Source of the DNA: CAITWF01 sp038231575
Lineage (GTDB): Bacteria > Verrucomicrobiota > Verrucomicrobiia > Opitutales > Opitutaceae
Assembly (NCBI GenBank): GCA_038231575.1
Contig: JBBRLB010000035.1
Coordinates: 1-47,599, forward strand
Direction of reading: 5' to 3'
DNA: 47,599 nt
Shown piece after piece: positions 1 through 7,154 of the stretch. Made by a program: the position numbers and the translations under genes. The notes beneath the pieces are model-generated. The model was not told the origin of the DNA and made no database searches. It saw only the letters and a list, made by a program, of their open reading frames with translations. Position 1 is the stretch's first letter, and each line of letters begins with the position of its first letter.

Positions 1-57
1 CCCGAGGTTGCCGGGGCCGATTTGATGAGGTTGATCACCCCGCCGATGGCGCTGGCG
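1..57 (-). pseudogene. possible TonB-dependent receptor plug fragment
   Basis: Read on the minus strand, the first 57 bases translate to a segment containing GGVINLI, which resembles the GGVINI(I/V) signature of TonB-dependent receptor plug domains. The frame runs off the left edge. On the upstream side (higher coordinates) none of the three minus-strand frames gives the usual plug sequence (ExLRGP and so on). It therefore looks like a receptor gene that has lost its 5' part. Only about 19 codons are visible, so this is a tentative call. Confidence 0.3.
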
Positions 58-289
58 CGAACGTGGGAGCTGCGTTGCGCGAGCCAACCTCGGAAGTGCG
101 ACCGCGCTCCGAGTCGCGCTGAATCGAAGCTAACATGTAACGGCCCGGCCCCCTTTTCGAGGCCGCTCCGTGAGAAAATACCCCTAGACTACGGGACCGT
201 CGGAGACGGGGTGAAGGTGCGAAACGTGTTCGGCAAGCCATTGGAGCACTGAAATATAAAGGAGGTCGCGACATCCCTGCAGCATCCGT

Positions 290-333
290 GCGCCTACCGT
301 GCGGCTACCGTGCGGCTACCGTGCGGCTTCCTA
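290..333. repeat. 11-bp tandem repeat, four units
   Basis: Four head-to-tail units of GCGGCTACCGT. The two middle ones are perfect, and the first and last are degenerate. No spacer separates the units, so this is a microsatellite-like array and not a CRISPR. It lies in non-coding DNA. Confidence 0.75.
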
Positions 334-591
334 CGATTTCGCGCGAACCCGTCGTTCGAGTGATTTAAGCAAAGGGAAACACCTCAGGCGCATCCAGCCG
401 CTCAGCAGTCGCGAAGCCCGATCGCAATCGGATCGGAAGACCAGGGCTGCGGAGGCCATGCGAAAAATCGCATTGCCGGTGTCCGCACGCGACGCGTTTG
501 TGCGTTGAGAAGGAGTCAGCCCGCTCCCGTCTCAATCGACTCACCCAAACCCGGCGTCAGCCTTTCGACTCTGTGCTTCCCCGGATACCCA

Positions 592-675
592 TAAGCGCAA
601 AGACGCAAAAGTGCGAAGGCCGGAGCGAAGCAATTCCTTGGGATCGAACTTAGCGCCTTCGCGTCTTTGCGCTTA
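592..675. repeat. inverted repeat, GCGCAAAGACGC type
   Basis: The left arm (592-606, AAGCGCAAAGACGC with flanks) is exactly complementary to the right arm (661-675). An inner pair, GAAGGC at 614-619 and GCCTTC at 655-660, extends the stem. The core 'GCGCAAA-AcGCAAA' resembles the arms of the elements at 19629-19740 and 23368-23480, so these may belong to one dispersed palindromic family. No gene is associated. Confidence 0.7.
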
Positions 676-837
676 ATTCAGGAAGCTAGAAAGTGTCAGG
701 CCGTTAAATGTTGGGCTCGAAGCCAGCCGAGCTGCTTGCGAAATACCACATCCTCGTCCAATCCGGACCGCGTGCCCGCGCCAGCGAACCCGATGCCTGA
801 GAGCGTGCTGAAACGGCTGTCGCACCGACGCGGAAAC

Positions 838-924
838 GGTCACGAGTGACGAGTGATAGGTGATGAGGGCGGAGGCACAGCCTGCTTGGCCGCTCGTCAC
901 ACGTCCCTTGTCACACGTCACACC
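838..924. repeat. inverted repeat, GTGACGAGTGAT type
   Basis: The left arm (838-867) and right arm (891-923) are imperfect complements built from reiterated GTGACGA/TCGTCAC words. The right arm overlaps the stop codon of the response regulator at 918-920. The element therefore forms the 3' end of that transcript and could serve as a terminator or REP-like transcript stabiliser. No uridine tract is obvious, so termination is only a possibility. Confidence 0.5.
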
Positions 925-1343
925 GTTTTCTTCCCCTTCGCCTGCAATTGATGCAGCGCCTCCGCCGTCGTGATCGCATACGCGACGCGACGCTCGAGCG
1001 CATCCGGCTTGAGATCGCGCTTGATGATGAAATCCGCCGCGCCGCCCTCCATCGCCGCGAGATCTGTTTCTTCGCGCGTGTCGCCCGTGAGCAGGATGAC
1101 GGGGGTGGGGCATTTCTGCGCCTTCGCCTCGCGCAATAATTCGAGGCCATCGCCCGTGCCCAGCCGGTAGTCGAGCAGGCACAGCGCATACGATCCCGTC
1201 AGCAACTGCTGCAACCCGCCCGCATAGTCCGCGACGTGCTCCAGGTCGTAACGGTCGCCCGAGAATTTCTCGACGAGCATGGTCATGAGCTGGGCGACGA
1301 GCGGATCGTCGTCGATGAGCAGGAGTTTTTTGGCAGGAGGCAC
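918..1343 (-). CDS. stand-alone response regulator receiver protein (CheY-like)
   Basis: This 141-residue protein is a single receiver domain and carries no output domain. The acidic triad is at D11-D13 (LLIDDDPLV), the expected phospho-acceptor is D58 (CLLDYRLG), the switch threonine is T86 (ILLTGDT) and the conserved lysine is K108. The length fits CheY/Spo0F-type proteins, which are phosphorylated by a histidine kinase and act by protein-protein contact. No kinase gene is adjacent, so it is an orphan and its partner cannot be named. A short basic tail follows the domain (KGKKTV). Its 3' end lies inside an inverted repeat. Confidence 0.88.
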   Translation of the reverse strand: MPPAKKLLLIDDDPLVAQLMTMLVEKFSGDRYDLEHVADYAGGLQQLLTGSYALCLLDYRLGTGDGLELLREAKAQKCPTPVILLTGDTREETDLAAMEGGAADFIIKRDLKPDALERRVAYAITTAEALHQLQAKGKKTV

Positions 1344-1411
1344 GGGAAAGGGCGGTGCAGGGGATTAAGCGCGCGCCGTCGGGGCGTGCAAGTCCTCGCT
1401 CGCGCCCGCGG

Positions 1412-1603
1412 CTATTTCGCCGCATGCCGCCGCTGATGGTGCCGTAACACCCGCACCAGCGCTCGACGGTTCGCCGCATCGACGAAGGTCTGGGTGAGCG
1501 CGGCAAACGCCACGTTGCCCTCGAAGCCGCACACCGGACATTTCGCGATCGCGGTCGAGGATTCAGCCCACCGGACCCGGACGATGACGTCGCTCGCCTT
1601 CAT
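1412..1603 (-). CDS. small hypothetical protein with one CxxC pair
   Basis: This is a possible 63-residue protein. It starts at an ATG at 1603 (MKASDVIVRV) and ends in a basic, histidine-rich tail. It has one CPVC pair that could bind metal only with another ligand set or as a dimer. The frame continues upstream to 1795, but that part is low-complexity and resembles non-coding translation. The ribosome binding site is weak. I do not recognise a family, and it may be a decayed gene end. Confidence 0.3.
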   Translation of the reverse strand: MKASDVIVRVRWAESSTAIAKCPVCGFEGNVAFAALTQTFVDAANRRALVRVLRHHQRRHAAK

Positions 1604-1946
1604 CCCGCCGACTAGCTGCTCAATTTTGCGCCACAGCACTTCTTTCCAGCGGTGATGATCCCTCAGTAATCGACTGGGGAGATGTCTGGAGGTGGTTGAC
1701 GCCGAATCGGTGTCGGCTTTCGCCCGACAACTCAGCGACGGAGCGACCCCGGTCACGCGCGCTGCGTGCGCGGTCGGGGTCGCGGACGATTTCACCGCAT
1801 GGCGCTGAATGCACCTCGTAAATCTCGACCAGCGCGATGCCGGATTTGCCGCTCACGCTCGTGACGTCGCCGCGTTGATCCCCGTGAATTCTTCGCTGCG
1901 CGCAGAACGATGCCCGAAGCGGATCATTGGACTTTTTGACGCCCTC
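1604..1946 (-). pseudogene. non-coding region with a possible C-terminal remnant of a surface protein
   Basis: No intact gene is seen between 1604 and 1946. On the minus strand around 1808-1860 there is a short run reading SGKSGIALVEIYEV. It resembles the last strand of repetitive secreted or autotransporter-like proteins common in Verrucomicrobiota (typically ...GVALVEVYD). The frame then runs on without the expected stop and has no upstream domain. I read this as a gene remnant, with low confidence. Confidence 0.2.
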
Positions 1947-2810
1947 TTAGTGCCCGTCCCAGACGATCGCGTTGAGCACCATCTGCGCGATGTTGGGATT
2001 CTCGTATTCCTCGGCGAAGTGGCCGGGCTGCAAATAAACGATCCGGCCCGCGCCCGCGGGTTTCGTCCAGCCCGCGCGGTCCTGCTCGAAGTGTGCTTGG
2101 TTGCGTGGATCGGTGTAGCTGAAGCCGAACAGCACCGTCTTCTCGCGGCCGTCGGTCCACTTCACGTTCACATAAGCCTCCGCTTTCGGCAGCGCGATCG
2201 CGGGATAATCGCGCGCGATGTCGAGCGTGTCGGACGATTGATAATGCGCGGTGGCGCTCCACGTCACGTCATGCGACACGATGAAGTGCGTGGGGTTGAG
2301 ATTGACCAGCGTCTGCTGGATGCCGGGTTCGCCTTTGCCGCCGGTATACCAGCCGTAGCCGGCGCCGGGCACCTTGGGTTGGGGCGAGGACTTCGGCTCC
2401 TCGAGTCGCAAGCCCATGAAGTCGAAATAATACTTATTCTCCGCTTTGCCGCTGGAAACCATGTGGTGCAGCGCCACGAAGCGTCCGCCTTTTTTCGTGT
2501 AATCGATGATCGCGACCTCGGTGGGCTCGAGGAGCTTGCCGTGCACGTAGCCGAGCACCGCTCGAAATCCACTCCACTCCGCCGGCGGCGGCAGATGCGC
2601 CTGATCCACGACGAGCGTCTCGAAGTGGCCGTGCTCTTTGAGATACGCGACCAACGGCTCCGCGACCGTGGCGTTGTCGTGCACCAGCAGCAGGCGCTGG
2701 CTCGACGACGGGTTTTGCGCCACCAGCCGGCCGAGGCCCCCGAGTATCAGCGCGGCGACGAACCCGAACGACGCGCCACGAAAAGACCGGGGGAGCAGGG
2801 GCATTTTCAT
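1947..2810 (-). CDS. secreted ThuA-like domain protein
   Basis: This 287-residue protein starts at the ATG at 2810 (MKMPLL), with an alternative ATG two codons on. A signal peptide or membrane anchor covers about residues 10-32 and ends near LVAQ. The rest fits the ThuA-like (trehalose utilisation, class I glutamine-amidotransferase-like) fold: LLLVHDN at the first strand, GGRFVALHH in the middle, and a C-terminal block reading PGHF..EY.NP..AQMVLNAIVW. These proteins often occur with DUF1080 proteins in planctomycetes and verrucomicrobia and are thought to act on sugars outside the cytoplasm; no reaction is proven. It is divergent from the DUF1080 gene with a 94-bp shared promoter region. Confidence 0.85.
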   Translation of the reverse strand: MKMPLLPRSFRGASFGFVAALILGGLGRLVAQNPSSSQRLLLVHDNATVAEPLVAYLKEHGHFETLVVDQAHLPPPAEWSGFRAVLGYVHGKLLEPTEVAIIDYTKKGGRFVALHHMVSSGKAENKYYFDFMGLRLEEPKSSPQPKVPGAGYGWYTGGKGEPGIQQTLVNLNPTHFIVSHDVTWSATAHYQSSDTLDIARDYPAIALPKAEAYVNVKWTDGREKTVLFGFSYTDPRNQAHFEQDRAGWTKPAGAGRIVYLQPGHFAEEYENPNIAQMVLNAIVWDGH

Positions 2811-2904
2811 AGGGTGAGCGAAGCGTGCAATGTTCCGCCGTTGCCTCAAGCCCGGTGTTGCGCTGTCGTCGGCGCGAGCTGCACCCACGAGTGTGCCTCG
2901 CCCC

Positions 2905-3681
2905 ATGAAAAAAATCGTGCTCCTCGTTTCGATCGTTGCCGGCCTGCTCGGTGGCCTGTCCGCGGCCGAGTCCGCGTTGAACACGCTGAGCAACGCGGAA
3001 AAGAAGGCTGGCTGGAAACTGCTCTTCGACGGATCGTCGTTCACCGGCTGGCACGCCTACGGGAAGGCGGCGTTTCCCGATCGCGGCTGGAGTGTCGAGG
3101 AGGGCTGCATCAAGAACGCCAAGAACAACGGCCGCCCGGGGAGCGGTGGTGGCGACATCGTCACGACTGAGTTGTTCACGGATTTTGAATTTCGCTTCGA
3201 GTGGAAGATCGCGTCCGCAGGCAACAGCGGGATCAAATATTTTATCAAGGAACGCACGGGCGCGCTCGGCGCGAAAATGTATGAGGGCGACGACGGCCGC
3301 AGCGCGGTCGGGCACGAATTTCAATTGCTCGACGACGACCAGAATCCCGACGGCGTGCAGAACGGCCCGACGCACCAGAGCGGCGCCCTCTATGCGCTCC
3401 TCCCGCCGAACAGCGCCAAGCGGCTCAAGCCCGTCGGCGAGTTCAACGAGTCGCGGCTCATCGTGCATGGGAAGCACGTCGAGCACTGGCTGAACGGCGC
3501 GAAGATCGTCGACTACGAATTGGAGAGCCCGGCGCTGGCCGCGACGATTGCGCAGAGCAAATACCGCACCGTGCCGGGGTTCGGCACGAAGTTCGCGACG
3601 CCGCTCCTCCTCCAGGATCACGGCGACGAGGTCTGGCTGCGCAACCTGAAGATCCGTTCGCTGGCCGTCGCGGCAAAGTAA
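2905..3681 (+). CDS. secreted DUF1080 / 3-keto-disaccharide hydrolase-like protein
   Basis: This 258-residue protein begins with a clear signal peptide (MKKIVLLVSIVAGLLGG, cut near SAAES). The mature part is one DUF1080 (PF06439) concanavalin-like domain: LFDGSSFTGW near residue 40, EFRFEWKIA.aGNSGIKYF in the middle, GHEFQLLDDD, and a C-terminal GDEVWLRNLKIR. Family members with known function hydrolyse 3-keto-glycosides or bind sugars. Whether this one is catalytic cannot be told from sequence. An upstream in-frame ATG at 2830 exists, but starting there would bury the signal peptide, so 2905 is preferred. It is divergent from a ThuA-like gene, a common pairing. Confidence 0.88.
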   Translation: MKKIVLLVSIVAGLLGGLSAAESALNTLSNAEKKAGWKLLFDGSSFTGWHAYGKAAFPDRGWSVEEGCIKNAKNNGRPGSGGGDIVTTELFTDFEFRFEWKIASAGNSGIKYFIKERTGALGAKMYEGDDGRSAVGHEFQLLDDDQNPDGVQNGPTHQSGALYALLPPNSAKRLKPVGEFNESRLIVHGKHVEHWLNGAKIVDYELESPALAATIAQSKYRTVPGFGTKFATPLLLQDHGDEVWLRNLKIRSLAVAAK

Positions 3682-3720
3682 TCGGTCACCATTGGAAACG
3701 GGGCGGAGACGATACTCCCC

Positions 3721-3758
3721 TTGACATTCGATGGGTAATGCGATTCCCATCGGATGTC
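3721..3758 (+). promoter_or_regulatory. promoter with palindromic PadR operator candidate
   Basis: A consensus -35 hexamer TTGACA lies at 3721-3726. It overlaps an inverted repeat whose arms are 3723-3735 (GACATTCGATGGG) and 3746-3758. The arms match at 12 of 13 positions, with a 10-bp spacer. The -10 hexamer would fall inside the right half and is weak. Binding here would block the promoter. PadR proteins usually repress their own genes from such dyads, so autoregulation of the PadR-permease operon is the likely role (inference). Confidence 0.6.
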
Positions 3759-3782
3759 GAGGGAAGCACCTCGTTTACTCCC

Positions 3783-4121
3783 ATGGCCAAACACGATCTG
3801 CGGACCGATCTACTCCAAGGCACGCTCGACATGCTCATCCTGCGGGTGCTGAACCGCGGTGAGATGCACGGCTGGGGCATTGCTGATCGCATCGAGCAGC
3901 TCTCGAAGAGTGTGCTGAGCGTCGGCGAGGGTTCGCTCTATCCCGCGCTCTATCGTTTGCAGGATCAGGGCTGGATCGAGTCGGAGTGGGGCACCTCCGA
4001 CAATAACCGGAAGGCAAAATTCTACCGCCTCACTAAAACGGGAAAAAAACAGCTCGAGGTCGAGGAGGAGACGTGGGACCGGCTGACCGTCGCGATCGCG
4101 GAGATCATGAAATCGGCGTGA
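3783..4121 (+). CDS. PadR family transcriptional regulator
   Basis: This 112-residue protein has the usual length of PadR-s1 regulators. A winged helix-turn-helix covers about residues 8-85: DLLQGTLDMLILRVL, then the recognition region SLYPALYRLQDQGWIESEW and the wing KFYRLTKTGKKQL. It ends in a short dimerisation helix. The frame is open upstream to an ATG at 3738, but MAKHDLRTDLLQGTLDMLIL is the typical PadR beginning, so the ATG at 3783 is chosen. It precedes two large permeases of the type known as acidobacterial duplicated orphan permeases. PadR genes almost always lead such clusters. A strong dyad overlaps its promoter. Confidence 0.93.
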   Translation: MAKHDLRTDLLQGTLDMLILRVLNRGEMHGWGIADRIEQLSKSVLSVGEGSLYPALYRLQDQGWIESEWGTSDNNRKAKFYRLTKTGKKQLEVEEETWDRLTVAIAEIMKSA

Positions 4122-4136
4122 GGCAGTTCTGACCGA

Positions 4137-4246
4137 TCTTTCTCTTTCCTCTTTCTCTTAATCTTTCTCCTCCGAAAAACCGAAGCGACGAAGCGAGGGC
4201 GAACCAATCTCTGACGAACGAGAAAGATAAAGAGGAAAGAGAAAGA
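4137..4246. repeat. pyrimidine/purine inverted repeat before first permease
   Basis: A CTTTCT-rich left arm (about 4137-4170) faces a GAAAGA-rich right arm (about 4220-4246) around a conserved 45-bp centre (CCGAAAAACCGAAGCGACG and following bases). The right arm ends eight bases before the ATG of the first permease and supplies its purine-rich ribosome binding site. A near-identical element, including the centre, sits at 7031-7146 before the second permease. Confidence 0.75.
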
Positions 4247-4255
4247 GTCCTGCTC

Positions 4256-7018
4256 ATGAAACTGCTCCGAAAAATACGCGCTCTGTTCCGCAGAGAGAAA
4301 CTTGACGCCGAGATGACCGAGGAGATGCGGCTGCACCTCGAGCAGCGCACGCGGGAGAATATCGCGAGTGGCCTGTCGCCGGAAGAAGCACGCTACACGG
4401 CACTGCGGAAATTCGGCGGCGTCGAGCAGGCGAAGGAAATTGCGCGCGATCAACGGGGTTGGCGGTGGATGGATGAGACGGTGGACGATCTGCGCTTTGG
4501 GGTGCGGATGCTTTGGAAAACGCCGGGCTTCACCATCGCGGCAGTGTTGACGCTGGCGCTCGGGATCGGCGTGAACGCGGCGCTGTTCGCGGTCTACGAC
4601 ATCGCGACGCTGCGGCCGTTGCCGAGCCGGGAGCCGGACGAACTGGTGGATATCCGCGGGACGAGCGGAGTCGATACGCGGTTTTCCTATCCCGACTATC
4701 TCGATTACTGCGCTGGCACGCAGGCCTTCTCCGACATCGCCGCGATGGGGTCGGTTCTGGTCGGTTTGCCCGGCGAGGTTTCGTCCGACCCGGATTCCCC
4801 GCTGGAAGCGCGGCCGGGTCTCGTGGAGTTGCAGACGGTTTCGGGAAATTATTTCTCCACGCTCGGGGCGGAGATCGCGCTCGGGCGTGATTTCCTGCCG
4901 GAGGAAGCGGGCGCGCAGGCCGGCCTGCCGGTTATCGTGGTGAGCCACCTGTTCTGGCAAACCCACTTGCACGGCGATCCTCACGTGCTGGGCAAAACGC
5001 TGACGAGCGAGGACCGTCGCGGCCGGGGCCGCATGGTCTACACGATCATCGGCGTGACCGCGCCGGATTTTGTCGGGCAGCGCCCGGTGCCGCCGGCCGG
5101 CTGGATTCCGCTGACGGCGATTCCCGGGGCGATCCCCGACCGGACGCGGCCCTTCCTGTCGCTGATCGGTCGCATGAAGGCCGGCATCTCTCCGCGGCAA
5201 GCCTCGGCGGACCTCAGCGTCATCGCGCAACGTCTCGGTCAGCTTTACCCTCAGGACAAGCTTAACTCTCAGGGGCCGCGGGCGGCGTGGATTCAGATTA
5301 GGCCCGGCATGCGGCTGACCGACATCAACCGGAACGCACCACAGTTCGCGCTGGCCATGTCGCCGGTGCTGCTGGGTTTCACGCTCGTGTTGGTGATCGC
5401 GTGCCTGAATGTCGCGAACCTCCTCCTCGCGCGCGGGCTCGCCCGGCAGCACGAGATCGGCGTGCGGCTGGTGCTCGGCGCCGGACGCGGCCGGCTCGTG
5501 CGGCAGCTCTTCGCGGAAAATTTCCTGTTATGCCTGCTCGGTGCGGGCGCCGCGTTGTTATTCGCCGTCTGGGCGGTGCAGGCTTTGAAACCGGTCGCGA
5601 TGTCGATGCTCGCGGGCGAGATCGAGACGCGAAACGCCCTGGCGGTGATCGATGTCACCCTTGATCGGCGCATCATCGGGTTCGGGGCGCTGCTCGCGGC
5701 GATCGCGGGTCTGGCGGCGGGGCTGATGCCAGCATTGCATTCGGTGCGGCGGGACGGGATTTTTGCGCTCAAGGGCGATGGCTCAGCGTTCGGGCGGAAG
5801 CTGACGTCGTCGCGGCTGCGCGGCCTGCTGCTCATCGGCCAGGTCGCCGTTTGCCTGACGATGCTGGCGGTCTCCGGCATCATGACCGGAAAATTTTTGC
5901 AATTCCGGCGCGGCGAAGCGGGATTTTCCACGGACCGGGTTTTCCAAGTGGCGCCCGCGCTTGTGGGTAGCGCCGGGACGGCCTGGTCAAGCGACCTCAT
6001 CGGCGCGATGGAGACCCTGCGCACGCTGACCGGAGTGGAGTCGGCCTCGTTGATCGCGACGACGCCGTTGCGCAAACCGGGCGGAAATGTCAGCTCGACG
6101 CTCGTGAAAGTCGCCGGGGGCGATCCGGACAAAATCGGCTTCAACCGAATTTCGGCGGGATTCTTCGAGACCTTCGGCGTTCCGTTGCGGCGAGGACGAG
6201 GCTTTACCCCGCGCGAGATTTCGGTCAGTGCTGCCGTCGTAGTCGTGAGCGAATCCGCGGCGCAGCGGCTGTGGCCGGGCCGCGAGGCGGTCGGCCAGTT
6301 TCTCTCAGTCGACGCCTCGACGCTGGATCGGCAATCCGGCCAGACCCAGGCGAAGCCCAATCAGATTTACCGCGACTACGAGGTGATCGGGGTGGTGCGC
6401 GACATCAAGAGCAACTGGGACAGTAATGAACTGCAGCCGTTGTTGTGGTTTCCCGTGCAGGCAAAGGACACTACCGGGAGCATCTTTGTGCGGCTGCACG
6501 TGGATTCGACTGCCGCCATGCGGGCCATCGAACGCGCGGCGGTGGAGGCTGGCCTGCCGGTGAGATTCCAAGAAAGGCTGGCGGCGATCGTGGATCGTGG
6601 GCTGACGCCGTTCCGGTTATTTGCAGGACTCAGCGCGGCGCTGAGCGGTTTGGCGCTGGTGTTGGCCACGGTCGGACTTTACGGCGTGATGTCGTTTGGC
6701 GTGAACCAGCGGGTGAGGGAAATCGGCGTGCGGATTGCGCTGGGAGCGACAACGGCACGGGTGACCGGGCTGTTCGTGCGGCAAGGCATGCAACTCGTCG
6801 CGTGGGGCACCGTGTTCGGGCTGGCGGGTGGCGCGGCGTTCGCGGCGCTGATCACGAAGGCGGTGCCCGGTGCGCGGTTTGTCAGCGACCTGACGTTTTG
6901 CGTCGAGGTCTTCGCGGTGGTGACGGCGTTCGTAGCCAGCGTGGCGCTGGTCGCGTGCTGGCTGCCGGCGCGGCGCGCGGCGAAAGTTGATCCGATGGTG
7001 GCGCTGCGGGCGGAGTGA
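4256..7018 (+). CDS. orphan MacB/FtsX-like permease, ADOP type (first copy)
   Basis: This 920-residue inner-membrane protein matches the acidobacterial-duplicated-orphan-permease family. A soluble N-terminal prefix (about 1-85, with EEMRLHLEQR and ALRKFGGVEQAKE) is followed by TM1 (about 91-114). A MacB-like periplasmic core comes next, then a first FtsX domain with three helices (about 375-500, LNVANLLLARGLARQHEIGVRLVLGAGR). A second periplasmic core and a second FtsX domain (about 790-910) end in PARRAAKVDP. No ATPase subunit is encoded nearby, hence 'orphan'. The substrate is unknown; MacB relatives move peptides, lipids or macrolides by mechanotransmission. It follows the PadR gene by 134 bp. 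Confidence 0.9.
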   Translation: MKLLRKIRALFRREKLDAEMTEEMRLHLEQRTRENIASGLSPEEARYTALRKFGGVEQAKEIARDQRGWRWMDETVDDLRFGVRMLWKTPGFTIAAVLTLALGIGVNAALFAVYDIATLRPLPSREPDELVDIRGTSGVDTRFSYPDYLDYCAGTQAFSDIAAMGSVLVGLPGEVSSDPDSPLEARPGLVELQTVSGNYFSTLGAEIALGRDFLPEEAGAQAGLPVIVVSHLFWQTHLHGDPHVLGKTLTSEDRRGRGRMVYTIIGVTAPDFVGQRPVPPAGWIPLTAIPGAIPDRTRPFLSLIGRMKAGISPRQASADLSVIAQRLGQLYPQDKLNSQGPRAAWIQIRPGMRLTDINRNAPQFALAMSPVLLGFTLVLVIACLNVANLLLARGLARQHEIGVRLVLGAGRGRLVRQLFAENFLLCLLGAGAALLFAVWAVQALKPVAMSMLAGEIETRNALAVIDVTLDRRIIGFGALLAAIAGLAAGLMPALHSVRRDGIFALKGDGSAFGRKLTSSRLRGLLLIGQVAVCLTMLAVSGIMTGKFLQFRRGEAGFSTDRVFQVAPALVGSAGTAWSSDLIGAMETLRTLTGVESASLIATTPLRKPGGNVSSTLVKVAGGDPDKIGFNRISAGFFETFGVPLRRGRGFTPREISVSAAVVVVSESAAQRLWPGREAVGQFLSVDASTLDRQSGQTQAKPNQIYRDYEVIGVVRDIKSNWDSNELQPLLWFPVQAKDTTGSIFVRLHVDSTAAMRAIERAAVEAGLPVRFQERLAAIVDRGLTPFRLFAGLSAALSGLALVLATVGLYGVMSFGVNQRVREIGVRIALGATTARVTGLFVRQGMQLVAWGTVFGLAGGAAFAALITKAVPGARFVSDLTFCVEVFAVVTAFVASVALVACWLPARRAAKVDPMVALRAE

Positions 7019-7030
7019 AGCGATCCGCGC

Positions 7031-7146
7031 TCTTTCTCTTTCCTCTTTATCCTGATCTTTCTCCGCCGAAAAGCCGAAGCGACGAAGCGAGGGCGAACCA
7101 ATCCCTGACGAAAGAGAAAGAGAAAGAGAAAGAGAAAGAGAAAGAG
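7031..7146. repeat. pyrimidine/purine inverted repeat before second permease, with hexamer array
   Basis: This is a near-copy of the element at 4137-4246. The left arm is 7031-7064 and the centre is almost identical. The right arm here has become six perfect tandem copies of AAAGAG (7111-7146). The array ends eight bases before the ATG of the second permease and forms its ribosome binding site. Such hexamer runs can slip during replication, but a change in copy number would not alter the spacing from the last unit to the start codon. Confidence 0.8.
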
Positions 7147-7154
7147 TCCTGCTC

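Larger units (their letters stand above)
58..837. other. non-coding stretch with repeats
   Basis: No convincing gene is seen in this stretch. The open frames are short and have no recognisable domain, compositional support or ribosome binding site. It contains an 11-bp tandem repeat (290-333) and a long inverted repeat (592-675), listed separately. Confidence 0.6.

Noticed and set aside
290..333. Short tandem repeat considered as a CRISPR remnant
   Set aside because: Units are 11 bp and directly adjacent, without spacers; no cas genes are in the window.
58..560. Possible structured RNA in the first 560 bases
   Set aside because: Some GGGAAACACC and hairpin-like words are present, but no match to a known riboswitch core could be assembled.
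1809..3170. Long open frame (about 450 codons) on the plus strand opposite the ThuA-like gene
   Set aside because: It is antisense to a gene with signal peptide and clear domain motifs. Its translation is Arg/His-rich without any domain. High GC makes such antisense frames common.
2434..5452. Two open frames of more than 400 codons on the minus strand opposite DUF1080, PadR and the first permease (2434-3750 and 4022-5452)
   Set aside because: Translations are Arg/Pro/His-rich, without motifs, and antisense to well-supported genes.
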